From Rummeliibacillus stabekisii (GTDB lineage Bacteria; Bacillota; Bacilli; Bacillales_A; Planococcaceae): a stretch of 64,000 nucleotides of DNA. Below, one piece after another: positions 6,588 to 15,373 of the stretch; positions within the stretch are counted from its first letter, which is position 1; every line of letters starts with the position of its first letter. The position numbers and the translations under genes were made by a program. Location of the stretch: NCBI RefSeq assembly GCF_007988965.1, contig NZ_BJVD01000001.1, positions 1-64,000 on the forward strand, written 5' to 3'. A model generated the notes under the pieces. The model ran no database searches. It was not told the origin of the DNA and saw only the letters and a list, made by a program, of their open reading frames with translations.

Positions 6588-8225
6588 TTGTCTGAGAATA
6601 AAAAACAAAATAAAAAGCAAGAAGTAGAGCGCGAAACATTAACGACTCGGCAAGGTCATCCTGTAACGGATAATCAAAATATCCGAACAGTTGGTAACAG
6701 AGGTCCAGCAACACTTGAAAATTACCACTTCATTGAAAAAATATCACATTTCGATCGTGAGGAAGTACCAGAACGTGTTGTACATGCCAGAGGAAGCGGT
6801 GCATTCGGCTATTTTGAGACATATGGTAAAGTAGGGAATGAGCCAGTTGAGAAATATACACGAGCAAAGGTATTCTCGGGTAAAGGTAAAAGAACACCTT
6901 TGATGGTTCGCTTTTCGACAGTAGCAGGTGCTAAGGACTCACCTGAAACTGAACGCGATCCTCGTGGTTTTGCTGTGAAAATGTATACAGAAGATGGAAA
7001 CTGGGATTTGGTCGGCAATAATTTAAAGATCTTTTTTATTCGTGATGCGATGAAGTTTCCGGATATGATTCACGCCTTTAAAGCAGATCCAGCTTCAAAT
7101 GTGCCAAACCCACAAAGAATGTTTGATTTTGTAGCGAGAACACCTGAAGCTACACATATGATTACTTTCTTGTTCTCTACTTGGGGAATTCCAGCAACAT
7201 ATCGCCATATGCAAGGTTCTGGTGTTAATACGTATAAATGGGTGAATGAAAAAGGCGAAGCAGTATTAGTAAAATACCATTGGGAACCGAAGCAAGGTAT
7301 TCGAAATCTAACACAAGAAGAAGCACATCAAATTCAAAGTAAAAATGTAGGGCATGCAACGCAGGATTTATATGAGGCAATTGAGCGTGGAGATTATCCA
7401 GAATGGGAATTATATGTTCAAATTATGGAGGATGATTATCATCCAGAACTTGATTTTGATCCTTTAGATGATACAAAGCTTTGGCCGGAAGACAAATTCC
7501 CATGGCAACCAGTTGGGCGCATGGTATTAGATCGAAATCCGGTTAATTTCCATGAAGAAATTGAACAAGCTGCATTTGGTACAGGTGTTCTAGTAGATGG
7601 CATGGATTTCTCTGATGATAAAATGCTCCAAGGCAGAACATTTTCTTATTCAGACACACAACGTTACCGTATCGGGTCGAATTATCTTAAATTAGATGTC
7701 AATGCACCAAAAGTTCCTGTGCATACAAACCAGCAACGTGGCCAAATGGATACTAGAGATCCTCAAGAGTCTGGTGAAAATCCTCACATTAATTATGAGC
7801 CTTCAGTACTTGGTGGTTTTAAAGAGGCAAGCAAAGAGGAACGTATACAACATCGTCCATCTTATAATGCTCAAGTTATGAGCGAGCCAATTGACCGACC
7901 AAATAACTATGGACAAGCAGGCGAAACTTACCGAAGTTTTAAAGATTGGGAACGTGATGAGCTCATCAACAACTTATCTAATGCGCTTGCTATTTGTGAC
8001 AAAAGAATTCAAGATGCTATGATTGAACATTTTTCACAAGCCGATGAAGATTATGGTCGTCGTGTTAAAGAAGGTATTCAAGAAAAAATGAAAGAGTTAA
8101 AACAAACTGAAACAAAACTTCCTGGCCGAGAAGCGGGAATTTCTAAATATGGGGAAGGCACTAGAGCTGCCAATGAAGCTACAAAAGAAGCTGTAGATAA
8201 GAGCCATAAAGCTGATCCATATTAA
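6588..8225 (+). CDS. katA: Catalase KatA (small-subunit, haem)
   Basis: A 545-residue monofunctional haem catalase that splits hydrogen peroxide into water and oxygen in the cytosol. The distal catalytic His is present in [17 protein letters not shown] (about residue 65), the distal Asn in [10 protein letters not shown] (about residue 144), and the proximal haem-ligand Tyr in [16 protein letters not shown] (about residue 350). The C-terminal extension ends in a charged tail. The start is TTG at 6588, supported by AAGGAGG nine bases upstream. Gene stands alone, ended by a strong terminator shared with the next, convergent gene. Probably peroxide-induced. Confidence 0.95.
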   Translation: MSENKKQNKKQEVERETLTTRQGHPVTDNQNIRTVGNRGPATLENYHFIEKISHFDREEVPERVVHARGSGAFGYFETYGKVGNEPVEKYTRAKVFSGKGKRTPLMVRFSTVAGAKDSPETERDPRGFAVKMYTEDGNWDLVGNNLKIFFIRDAMKFPDMIHAFKADPASNVPNPQRMFDFVARTPEATHMITFLFSTWGIPATYRHMQGSGVNTYKWVNEKGEAVLVKYHWEPKQGIRNLTQEEAHQIQSKNVGHATQDLYEAIERGDYPEWELYVQIMEDDYHPELDFDPLDDTKLWPEDKFPWQPVGRMVLDRNPVNFHEEIEQAAFGTGVLVDGMDFSDDKMLQGRTFSYSDTQRYRIGSNYLKLDVNAPKVPVHTNQQRGQMDTRDPQESGENPHINYEPSVLGGFKEASKEERIQHRPSYNAQVMSEPIDRPNNYGQAGETYRSFKDWERDELINNLSNALAICDKRIQDAMIEHFSQADEDYGRRVKEGIQEKMKELKQTETKLPGREAGISKYGEGTRAANEATKEAVDKSHKADPY

Positions 8226-8234
8226 ATAAAAGTG

Positions 8235-8276
8235 ATAAAGCCTCCCTAAACCAATTATGGTGTAGGGAGGCTTTAT
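8235..8276. terminator. Bidirectional terminator after katA
   Basis: ATAAAGCCTCCCTA pairs with TAGGGAGGCTTTAT around a 13-base loop, between katA and the convergent acetyltransferase gene. Confidence 0.9.
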
Positions 8277-8873
8277 TTAGGAATTATTAATGGGTAGAAA
8301 AATTAACTTTTCAAAACAAACGCACTCATGAATCCGCTTATTATCTTTAAATTGTTCGATATTTTCCCCTACATAATGAGAGAAAGTATTTACTAAGTAT
8401 AAATCAGGTATGCTGCTTTTAATGCGGGAATGCAACTCATCTTCTTCCAAATAAACGTGATAATAGAAATCTACAATATTAAATTGCATTTTTTTATACC
8501 AGTTTTGTACCCAAAGATCATTGCGAGTCCATGCCTCCAAACGATTTAACCCTAATTTCATCGCTCTAGTTTCTGCTGTAACGAGTAGTTGCTGTCCAAT
8601 CCCTTGTCGGTAAAAATCAGGATGGACGGCGATATGCCAAATCATTCCCCCTAAACCTTCACCGCGAGAACATACTGTTTGCTCTTCTGCATATTCAACA
8701 TCAATCAAACCAACAATTTGCCCATCATGCTCTGCAACTAGCTCAATAGATGGATTTTGATAGTGTTCTTTCTTCGCTAAAACATTATCAAAATAAGCCG
8801 TCTGCAAAAATGCAAGCGCACGACATCTTATCCAACCAGTTTCATCTCGCTTGTTATAGTCTCTAATTATCAA
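8277..8873 (-). CDS. GNAT family N-acetyltransferase
   Basis: 198 residues. The GNAT fold spans about residues 1-145; the acetyl-CoA pyrophosphate loop is HPDFYRQGIGQQLL (R/Q-x-x-G-x-G/A type) near residue 90, preceded by MIWHIAVH on strand beta-4. About 50 extra residues at the C-terminus have no obvious match. Substrate unknown. It stands alone behind a bidirectional terminator; the ATG has a GGAGGAAAAATTG site. Confidence 0.85.
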   Translation of the reverse strand: MIIRDYNKRDETGWIRCRALAFLQTAYFDNVLAKKEHYQNPSIELVAEHDGQIVGLIDVEYAEEQTVCSRGEGLGGMIWHIAVHPDFYRQGIGQQLLVTAETRAMKLGLNRLEAWTRNDLWVQNWYKKMQFNIVDFYYHVYLEEDELHSRIKSSIPDLYLVNTFSHYVGENIEQFKDNKRIHECVCFEKLIFLPINNS

Positions 8874-9134
8874 TTTTTCCTCCGTTTTTAAGGACCACGC
8901 AGTTTATAGGGCAGTTATACGTGAACCCTTACAAGTAATGTACCCCGCATATTGAATTTAAGTTTGTCATTATATAACGCCCCCTTTACTTATAGTTATT
9001 TTAATTATATCAGAATATTAAGACTTTACGAGGTGTTAATATAAAATCCATTTATTATCATAAATTAAAGGATTTGGTGCATAAGCAAACGAATGTTATA
9101 AAGAATACATGTAAATTAACTTGGAGGCTTAGTT

Positions 9135-9917
9135 ATGCTGAACGATAAATGGTTTACTGTGCAACAGATTGATACACATACATATGCAATTAGCGAATAT
9201 GGACACTGGGAGAAAGTACATTCATTTTTATTGTTAGGTAATGATAAAGCTGTACTTATTGATACAGGACTAGGAATTGATAATATAAAAAGAATTACAA
9301 ACCAATTAACAGATTTACCAATTGAAGTTCTTACAACACATGTCCATGCTGACCATATAGGAAGCCATGGAGAGTTTGAACATATTTTTGTCCATGAAGG
9401 GGATAAAGATTGGTTAGTGAATGGTATTAAAGGCTTGTCTATTGAGCAGATACGAAAAGATATAAGCAGAGGTATAACATTACCTACCCCTAAAACATTT
9501 GATGCAGCAACATATAAACCATACCAAGGAGAACCAACAGGCTTATTACATCATGGAGATGTAATCGAGTTAGGGAATAGAAGGCTGGTTATCTACCATA
9601 CGCCTGGGCATTCACCGGGTCACCTTTCGATTTTTGATGAAACTAATGGATATTTGTTTACAGGAGATTTATTATATGATGAAACACCAATATATGCTTT
9701 TTATCCATCGACCAACCCTGTAGATTTAGTCAACTCGTTAGATAAAATATCAAAGATTCCAAATGTCACGATCGTTTTCGGATCACATAACACATTAGGA
9801 CTCAAACCTAAAATTTTAGAAGAAGTAAAATTGGCAGTTGAGTATTTGTGGGCAAATAAGCTTGTTAAATTTGGTACAGGTATCCACCAATTTAACGGGT
9901 TCAGTATTCATTTTTAA
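9135..9917 (+). CDS. MBL-fold metallo-hydrolase
   Basis: A 260-residue metallo-beta-lactamase-fold enzyme. The metal motif is THVHADHIGSHG (HxHxDH, about residue 70), with further ligands in YHTPGHSPGHLSIF (about residue 155), GDLLYD (about 180) and FGSHN (about 215). This full set predicts a two-zinc site. The closest pattern is the glyoxalase II-like or generic MBL hydrolase group rather than a true beta-lactamase; no signal peptide is seen. TTGGAGG precedes the ATG. The next gene starts 27 bases later on the same strand and may be co-transcribed. Confidence 0.85.
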   Translation: MLNDKWFTVQQIDTHTYAISEYGHWEKVHSFLLLGNDKAVLIDTGLGIDNIKRITNQLTDLPIEVLTTHVHADHIGSHGEFEHIFVHEGDKDWLVNGIKGLSIEQIRKDISRGITLPTPKTFDAATYKPYQGEPTGLLHHGDVIELGNRRLVIYHTPGHSPGHLSIFDETNGYLFTGDLLYDETPIYAFYPSTNPVDLVNSLDKISKIPNVTIVFGSHNTLGLKPKILEEVKLAVEYLWANKLVKFGTGIHQFNGFSIHF

Positions 9918-9944
9918 TTCTAAAAACTTATAGGGGCGTTTTAA

Positions 9945-10955
9945 ATGGACAATAGTATGGATTATGGTTTGGCTATTTTAAAACCGGATGGAGTAATTAA
10001 GCCAAAGGTATACGACAGTTTTAAAAGAGAATTAGAAAAAAACAACCTGGAGATTGTTTTTGAAAAAAGGGCTCAACTACAAAAAAAAGATATTCTATCT
10101 CATTTTTCCTCTCCATTTAATATGGATGAGTATGCTGATTATTTATCTAGTGGTGAAATTATTTCCTTTCTGGTAAGAGGTCATGGAGCTTCACACAAAT
10201 TAAGAGAAATTAAGTTGGAATTCCGTAAAGAATATGGTTTTACATCAAATGATATGAGAAATCTTTTGCATACTGCTGATCATGGTAACGAATATAATTT
10301 GCAGTTTAAGTTGTTATTTCCATCCTGCAACATTGTTGTATATTCGCAGTATGCAGATTTAACTGTGAAATTAAATGGTTCTAATAATGAAATACTTAAT
10401 CAATTACTAAAAATAGATCAGGAATCTAATTTAAAGCATATTGGGTTGTTATGTGAAGATTATTCTATAATTGAAGTAGTAAGGGAATTTAATAAACTAA
10501 AAAGCGGAAAACTAGAAGTGATTATGGTTTATGTCTATAAAACTAATTTTAAAGATATCAATATTGAATTACTAGGATACTTACCATTGAAAAAGACTCC
10601 AACAGTTAGTGCTAGACCTATGCATGGATTCATAACTGAATTTTTCGAATGGATACGATATAATGAAGGTTTAGTTATCCTTAATTATCTGCCTTTAAAG
10701 AACATAAGCTCTGAGATGTTAAATTATTTGAAGGCTTTAGGTTTATGTGGAGTTCAAGTTTACGATCCTAGGCGTACTTTGACAGAAGCTGAAATTCTTG
10801 AAGATATAGTAGAGGATGATTTTGGCCTTTTTGTAAGTGGAGGTACTAATGGATTTGATGTAGCTGGTGCAATCTCAATAGGAAAATACGAATTTAATCA
10901 ATTAACCAATTTATATTTGCCAGAAGAAAAAGTAAAACCTCAAAAATTGCATTAA
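9945..10955 (+). CDS. NDK-like domain fused to a degenerate PHP-like domain
   Basis: 336 residues. Residues ~5-145 resemble nucleoside diphosphate kinase: YGLAILKPDGV at the start and LLHTADHGNEYNLQFKLLF near residue 107, aligned with the NDK motif around its catalytic His (Ser after His-Gly is replaced). The remaining ~190 residues are unlike NDK. Segments IIEVVREFN, NIELLGYLPL, GLVILNYLPL, LGLCGVQVYDPRRT and FGLFVSGGTNGFD line up with the PHP phosphoesterase fold, but the metal ligands expected there (HP, SDFHG) are absent. A non-catalytic nucleotide-binding or signalling role is possible. Follows the MBL gene; low GC, accessory surroundings. Domain calls are by eye. Confidence 0.5.
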   Translation: MDNSMDYGLAILKPDGVIKPKVYDSFKRELEKNNLEIVFEKRAQLQKKDILSHFSSPFNMDEYADYLSSGEIISFLVRGHGASHKLREIKLEFRKEYGFTSNDMRNLLHTADHGNEYNLQFKLLFPSCNIVVYSQYADLTVKLNGSNNEILNQLLKIDQESNLKHIGLLCEDYSIIEVVREFNKLKSGKLEVIMVYVYKTNFKDINIELLGYLPLKKTPTVSARPMHGFITEFFEWIRYNEGLVILNYLPLKNISSEMLNYLKALGLCGVQVYDPRRTLTEAEILEDIVEDDFGLFVSGGTNGFDVAGAISIGKYEFNQLTNLYLPEEKVKPQKLH

Positions 10956-11123
10956 AGCAGGGAAGAACGCTATTCAGTGCATAAGAAGACATACGATAAA
11001 AAAGATGGTAGGGTCAAAAGCGGTTTGGTTCGCTAAATCGTTTGAAGATAGGAAAAAGGTGTTTACAATAATTATATGTGAGGCAAGATAAGAATTTCCC
11101 TCTCAGAATAAGGAGATTTTAAA

Positions 11124-11552
11124 ATGTATAATTTTAAAAAGATTGATAACGAGAATTTACTTGAAACATTCCCATTAATAACTCAACTCCGTACAGATAT
11201 AAGCGAAAAGGACTGTGTAAGTCTATTTAAAGTAATGCAAAGTGAGGGGTATCAAATGATAGCTCTTACTGATCACGGAGTTATTAAAGCTATAGCTGGC
11301 TTTAAAATCCAAACAAATTTTTATAACAAAAAACATTTGTTTTTATATGATTTAGTAACAGAATCCTCAGATAGATCAAAGGGATACGGAAATGCAATGA
11401 TGACATATCTAGAAGAAATAGCTCTAAAACATCAATGCATATATATTGCATTAGAATCGGGATTAGCTCGATTAGACGCACATAGATTTTATGAAGATAA
11501 AAATAACTTTGATAAATTTTGCTATTCGTTTAGAAAACCTCTAAATACATAG
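11124..11552 (+). CDS. GNAT family N-acetyltransferase (142 aa)
   Basis: A single GNAT domain. Strand beta-4 and the acetyl-CoA loop read FLYDLVTESSDRSKGYGNAMM (residues ~74-94), close to the R-x-x-G-x-G/A motif, and the terminal HRFYEDKNNF helix-strand follows. AAGGAG site ten bases upstream of the ATG. Sixteen bases separate it from another acetyltransferase gene, so the two are probably one transcript. Substrate unknown. Confidence 0.8.
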   Translation: MYNFKKIDNENLLETFPLITQLRTDISEKDCVSLFKVMQSEGYQMIALTDHGVIKAIAGFKIQTNFYNKKHLFLYDLVTESSDRSKGYGNAMMTYLEEIALKHQCIYIALESGLARLDAHRFYEDKNNFDKFCYSFRKPLNT

Positions 11553-11567
11553 AAGGGAGCGTATAAG

Positions 11568-12098
11568 ATGAAGGAGCTAGACTCAGAAAGAGTAAGGATT
11601 GTACCATTAGACGCTGAAAGCTTAAGATTATTTATTGATGATATATGTAAGCTACAGGATGTTTTCCATTTGGAAAAAAGTGAATTACTTTTGGATGAAG
11701 AAATAAAAGATGCGATGAAATATAGATTATCTAAAGTATTGATAGATTCCTCAAACTATTATTGGCATACTAATTGGCTCATAATATCCAAGGAGCTAAA
11801 TTCTATTATAGGAGGAATTATGTTAAAAGGGTTACCCGATGAAAATGGTGAGGTTATTATTGGGTATTTCACCTTCCCTTGTTACCAAGGGAAGGGATAT
11901 ATGACAGAGACAATTAAGATATTAGCGTCTTGGATTTTAGATCAGCCTCTCGTTAAACGTGTAATTGCTGATACGGAAAAGAAAAATAAAGCTTCACACA
12001 AAGTATTAGAAAAAAATGGAGCGAGATTATATAAAGAAACTGAGGACTTATATTTCTGGGAGTTATCTAAGAAAACTATGAATCTTCACATAGAGTGA
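11568..12098 (+). CDS. GNAT acetyltransferase, RimJ/RimL-like (176 aa)
   Basis: A 176-residue GNAT protein whose N-terminus (LDSERVRIVPLDAESL) and core (GEVIIGYFTFPCYQGKGYMTET, then NKASHKVLEKNGARL) follow the RimJ/RimL branch that acetylates protein N-termini or small amines. The acetyl-CoA loop YQGKGYMTE is intact at about residue 106. GAAGGGAGC precedes the ATG. Follows a GNAT gene closely; target unknown. Confidence 0.85.
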   Translation: MKELDSERVRIVPLDAESLRLFIDDICKLQDVFHLEKSELLLDEEIKDAMKYRLSKVLIDSSNYYWHTNWLIISKELNSIIGGIMLKGLPDENGEVIIGYFTFPCYQGKGYMTETIKILASWILDQPLVKRVIADTEKKNKASHKVLEKNGARLYKETEDLYFWELSKKTMNLHIE

Positions 12099-12142
12099 TT
12101 TCCTAACTAAATTATAGTTTAACAATAACGAGCCTTGATCAA

Positions 12143-12319
12143 TTATTGCTTAGACTTTTTCCCTATTCTGCAGTATTTAATAATCGCAGGAATTACAACA
12201 AATACAACTATCCCAACTATTATTGCTATAAAAGTACGTGGGCTAATAACATTTGTTAAGAAAAGCAACAGTAGAGTAACAAGAAAAAATATTCGCCAAT
12301 AGAATAGAAAGTTCTTCAA
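12143..12319 (-). CDS. Small two-span membrane protein with TTG start (58 aa)
   Basis: 58 residues starting at TTG, seven bases after a perfect AGGAGGTGA site. Two hydrophobic helices: IFFLVTLLLLFLTNVI and FIAIIVGIVVFVVIPAII, separated by SPRT, then a basic tail RIGKKSKQ. No ATG exists in frame, so automatic callers can miss it. Encoded opposite to its neighbours. Function unknown; the family is not recognised. Confidence 0.65.
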   Translation of the reverse strand: MKNFLFYWRIFFLVTLLLLFLTNVISPRTFIAIIVGIVVFVVIPAIIKYCRIGKKSKQ

Positions 12320-12540
12320 GACTATTCACCTCCTAATGAACATGTTAATTCCCTATTCAATAAGTATTTTCTTTGCTATGTATGTTCTAGGTTTAAATTA
12401 AACAATTTTAGTATTCGCAAAATAGAATATAATCTTTCCCTTGACTAAGAAGTATACCATTTTAATTATGCTATATTAAAAGATATGTTGAATGAGTATT
12501 GAAGTGATTTATTGACAATATTTGAAGGGGTTTATTGGTA

Positions 12541-13311
12541 ATGATCATACTAGATACAAATGAATATAAAAATGTAAAAATAAATTTAAATGGCACTAGA
12601 TGTCCAACGTTCGTTTATTCAATATTGGATGGATACATTCCAGGGAAAGTTTATGCAGATTCTCATTTGCATCAAACAGTCCTTTTTGAAACAACAATAG
12701 GTATCTATTCTATAGTAGGCGCAACAGAAAACGTAGAATTTAATAATTTTCTTTTTAATTTTTATAGAAGAAGGAAAGAAGAAGGATTACGATTCACCCT
12801 CTTTTCTTCTTCGGAAATATGGGATTCAGTAATAATGGGAGAGTTTGAAAAAGAAATAAGACATTTGGTCAGATTTTCATTTAATTATGATGCTAACAAG
12901 GAAGTAGCCAATGTAATCAAATTACCTATTAACTATTCTCTAAAAAAGATAAACTCAGCAGTAATAGAGAATAGCCAGGAATTTGATAAGAATTATTATG
13001 AGGCGTACTGGGGATCTATTGGCAATTATGAAGAGAAGGGCTTTGGGTATGCTATTCTCCATGATGCAAAAGTAATTAGCGAATGCACGTCAATTTTTGC
13101 TTCTGAACAATTTGCGGAAATTGATATTGCTACTCATAACGACTATAGAGGACAAGGGTTAGCGAAAATTATCGCTAAGATTTTTATTAACCATAGTTTG
13201 AAAAATAATATAATTCCTCGATGGGATTGTGATATATCCAATACAACATCTATAAAATTAGCAAAGAAGTTAGGATTTACTAACCCTATAAAATATTCAA
13301 TTTTTACATAG
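12541..13311 (+). CDS. GNAT acetyltransferase (GNAT_acetyltr_2-like)
   Basis: About 256 residues: an N-terminal ~120-residue region without clear motifs, then a GNAT core in which the acetyl-CoA loop is HNDYRGQGLAKIIA (about residue 205) and NTTSIKLAKKLGF follows. The two-part layout resembles the PF12746-type GNAT proteins of Bacilli. I prefer ATG 12541 because GAAGGGG ends ten bases before it; TTG 12535 in the same frame is too close to that site. Substrate unknown. Confidence 0.75.
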   Translation: MIILDTNEYKNVKINLNGTRCPTFVYSILDGYIPGKVYADSHLHQTVLFETTIGIYSIVGATENVEFNNFLFNFYRRRKEEGLRFTLFSSSEIWDSVIMGEFEKEIRHLVRFSFNYDANKEVANVIKLPINYSLKKINSAVIENSQEFDKNYYEAYWGSIGNYEEKGFGYAILHDAKVISECTSIFASEQFAEIDIATHNDYRGQGLAKIIAKIFINHSLKNNIIPRWDCDISNTTSIKLAKKLGFTNPIKYSIFT

Positions 13312-13340
13312 AATTTAACAGGTTTAAAGGAGCGATTAAC

Positions 13341-13478
13341 ATGTACGAAGTAAAAAATGCTTACTTTTTTCTTTATGATACTTCCACTCTCATTCTAGCT
13401 GGTTGTTTTATTCTTGCATTTTTTTTAACAATATTTTGGATTAGTCGAAAGAAAAAAGTGAAAAATAGTAACGATTAA
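13341..13478 (+). CDS. Small single-span membrane protein (45 aa)
   Basis: 45 residues: MYEVKNAYFFLYDTST, a single membrane helix (LILAGCFILAFFLTIFWI), and a basic cytosolic end SRKKKVKNSND. AAAGGAG lies ten bases before the ATG and 16 bases after the preceding acetyltransferase stop, so it is probably co-transcribed. Family not recognised. Confidence 0.6.
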   Translation: MYEVKNAYFFLYDTSTLILAGCFILAFFLTIFWISRKKKVKNSND

Positions 13479-13603
13479 GCTATTCAGCTGAAAGAGGAAT
13501 TGCTTTAGAAGGTTATGGTATCTTGGCAGTAGCGGGAAATTTAATTAGTGTGCTGTATTTAACATACAAGAAAAAATATTTAGATAAAAGCGAAGGGTAG
13601 AGG
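13479..13603 (+). pseudogene. Remnant of a small membrane protein gene
   Basis: An open frame ending at TAG 13601-13603 reads YSAERGIALEGYGILA then [23 protein letters not shown], a hydrophobic helix with a basic tail. It has no canonical start or ribosome binding site and runs upstream into TAA within the previous gene. I read it as the surviving 3' end of a gene; a non-ATG start is the alternative. Confidence 0.35.
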
Positions 13604-13613
13604 TAGAGATACT

Positions 13614-13964
13614 ATGGTTAAACATAAAATATATACAATGAGCGTTGCCAGTGTTTATCCTCATTATGTTAATAAAGCAGAGAAAAAGGGTCGGACAAAG
13701 AAAGATGTTGACGAAATCATTTGCTGGTTGACAGGTTATAACGAGGGAGAGCTAAAAGGACAATTGGATCAAGGCTCGGATTTTGAGACATTCTTTGCAA
13801 AAGCCCCTCATTTGAATCCAGCACGAAGATTAATTAAAGGGGTAGTTTGCGGTATCAGAGTAGAAGATATTGAAGAACCATTGATGCAAGAAATCCGTTA
13901 TTTAGATAAGATGATTGATGAGCTAGCTAAAGGGAAAGCGTTGGGGAAAATTTTACGCGGATGA
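13614..13964 (+). CDS. DUF2200 family protein
   Basis: A 116-residue cytosolic protein that matches DUF2200 nearly end to end: [57 protein letters not shown] and [18 protein letters not shown]. Function of the family is not known to me. GTAGAGGTAGAG precedes the ATG. A short terminator follows, so the gene closes this run of accessory genes. Confidence 0.88.
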   Translation: MVKHKIYTMSVASVYPHYVNKAEKKGRTKKDVDEIICWLTGYNEGELKGQLDQGSDFETFFAKAPHLNPARRLIKGVVCGIRVEDIEEPLMQEIRYLDKMIDELAKGKALGKILRG

Positions 13965-13984
13965 GTTCTCATAAGGATGAAAAG

Positions 13985-14007
13985 ACCGCCAATTTGGTGG
14001 TTTTTTA
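13985..14007 (+). terminator. Terminator of the DUF2200 gene
   Basis: ACCGCC and GGTGGT pair in a short stem followed by a run of T. Confidence 0.65.
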
Positions 14008-14124
14008 TTTGTTTTAATATTAAAGCAACGATACTTATTTAATGTAATATAATATTTATTTATTGTTTTTCAATAAATATTGTGTTAGTTTTTTAGAGAG
14101 GAATAAAAAAGTGAGGTGTTCTTT

Positions 14125-14601
14125 TTGAAAACAGGATCAACATTATTTTTGAAAATTGCTATTTTCTTGATGGGAATTCCAGTTCTTGCTCTCTGTATTT
14201 ATTTAGTGTCTTGGTTACCAAATAATCCAGTGAATCCCGATTACAGCGGTATGTTATATCCTGTTTTGGTAGTGATTTTTGTATCAGCTATTCCATTTTA
14301 TCTGGCTCTGTTTAAATCATATTGTCTGTTAAATTATATTGATAAGAATCAATCTTTTTCTCAGATATCTATTAATGCTTTAAAGAGTATAAAGTATTGT
14401 GCCGTTACTATCAGTTTTCTATATGTAGTCATCATGCCATTCGTTTATCTTATTGCAGAAAAGGATGACGCTCCAGGTTTGATTGTCATGGGGATGGTAC
14501 CAATTTTTGCTTCTTTAGTAATTGCAGTCTTTGCAGCAGTTTTGCAAAAGCTTTTACAAGAAGCCGTATATTTTAAATCAGAAAACGATTTAACAGTCTG
14601 A
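14125..14601 (+). CDS. DUF2975 membrane protein
   Basis: 158 residues with four membrane helices, a short periplasm-facing loop (SWLPNNPVNPDYSG) and a cytosolic LFKSYCLLNYIDKNQSFSQISINALKSI segment (split here only for reading) typical of DUF2975. TTG 14125 is chosen as start because GTGAGGTG sits six bases before it; GTG 14116 lies inside that site. The next gene is an XRE regulator 2 bases after a GAGGTG that overlaps the stop region, forming the DUF2975/XRE pair seen widely in Firmicutes (YoaS-YozG type), where the regulator is thought to control the membrane partner. Confidence 0.8.
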   Translation: MKTGSTLFLKIAIFLMGIPVLALCIYLVSWLPNNPVNPDYSGMLYPVLVVIFVSAIPFYLALFKSYCLLNYIDKNQSFSQISINALKSIKYCAVTISFLYVVIMPFVYLIAEKDDAPGLIVMGMVPIFASLVIAVFAAVLQKLLQEAVYFKSENDLTV

Positions 14602-14611
14602 GGTGAAAGTA

Positions 14612-14827
14612 ATGGGCATAATAGTAAATGTTGATGTGATGTTAGCTAAAAGGAAAATGAGTGTTACTGAACTTTCAGAGAAAGTAGGCATTACGATGGC
14701 GAATCTTTCAATACTGAAAAATGGAAAAGCAAAAGCAATCAGGTTTTCAACCTTAGACGCAATTTGTAAGGCATTGGAATGTCAACCTGGCGATATTCTT
14801 GAATATAAAAGTGATGAAGAAGTTTAA
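14612..14827 (+). CDS. XRE family helix-turn-helix regulator (YozG-like)
   Basis: 71 residues, one Cro/C1-type DNA-binding domain: MLAKRKMSVTELSEKVGITM, NLSILKNGKAKAIRFSTLDA, then KALECQPGDILEY. This compact form is the usual partner of DUF2975 proteins. ATG 14612 is favoured because GAGGTGAAAG precedes it; a GTG nine bases upstream overlaps that site. Probably co-transcribed with the membrane gene before it. Confidence 0.85.
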   Translation: MGIIVNVDVMLAKRKMSVTELSEKVGITMANLSILKNGKAKAIRFSTLDAICKALECQPGDILEYKSDEEV

Positions 14828-14896
14828 ACAGCAGTTGCTTTTAATTAATATTCGAATATAAATAAATATTGGTTATCTTAGGCAGGTTTTATCAAA

Positions 14897-15271
14897 ATGA
14901 ATAAAAAAGTTATTCTATTCTTTGGGGTTATGTTATTAGTTAGTGGTTGTGCAGGCTTAGCTGATTATGATGTTGATTTGCCAGGGAATTACTCCATCAT
15001 TAGAACTTCTGGACATGAAATCACCATTGCTCACAAAACTGATATTGGGTGGGGGCCAGCCGTAGTTCCTACTGAAATAATTAAAGCGGGTTGGAACAAA
15101 AACTATGTAATTGCTAAACAGAAAGATTTAGAAGGTAACGAGTTATATTTTTGGATAATTAATATAAAGACAGGAAATAAAGAAAAATTTCTAAATAAGA
15201 ATGAGTTTAAAATTAAGTTAAAAAAATATAATATAAACGTAAAAATGAAAGATGTGGATTCTTTGAGATGA
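14897..15271 (+). CDS. DUF3997-like lipoprotein
   Basis: 124 residues. The signal peptide VILFFGVMLLVSGCAG carries a lipobox (LVSGC, Cys ~18), so it should be lipid-anchored outside the membrane. The mature part begins DYDVDLPGNYSIIRTSGHEI, as in DUF3997 proteins of Bacilli. Basic, Lys-rich C-terminus. Function unknown. GGCAGG is a modest ribosome site before the ATG. Confidence 0.7.
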   Translation: MNKKVILFFGVMLLVSGCAGLADYDVDLPGNYSIIRTSGHEITIAHKTDIGWGPAVVPTEIIKAGWNKNYVIAKQKDLEGNELYFWIINIKTGNKEKFLNKNEFKIKLKKYNINVKMKDVDSLR

Positions 15272-15319
15272 AAAGCCAGTATTCTCTCAGCGATAGCGAC
15301 ACAATTTGCCCAAAAAATC

Positions 15320-15360
15320 AAAAACCCAAGGATCTGAAATTAAATGATTCTTGGGTTTTG
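15320..15360. terminator. Bidirectional terminator between DUF3997 gene and liaR
   Basis: AAAACCCAAG and CTTGGGTTTT form a stem that extends inward through GATC-type pairing, with T-rich flanks on both strands. Confidence 0.85.
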
Positions 15361-15373
15361 ATATGTAAGAGCT

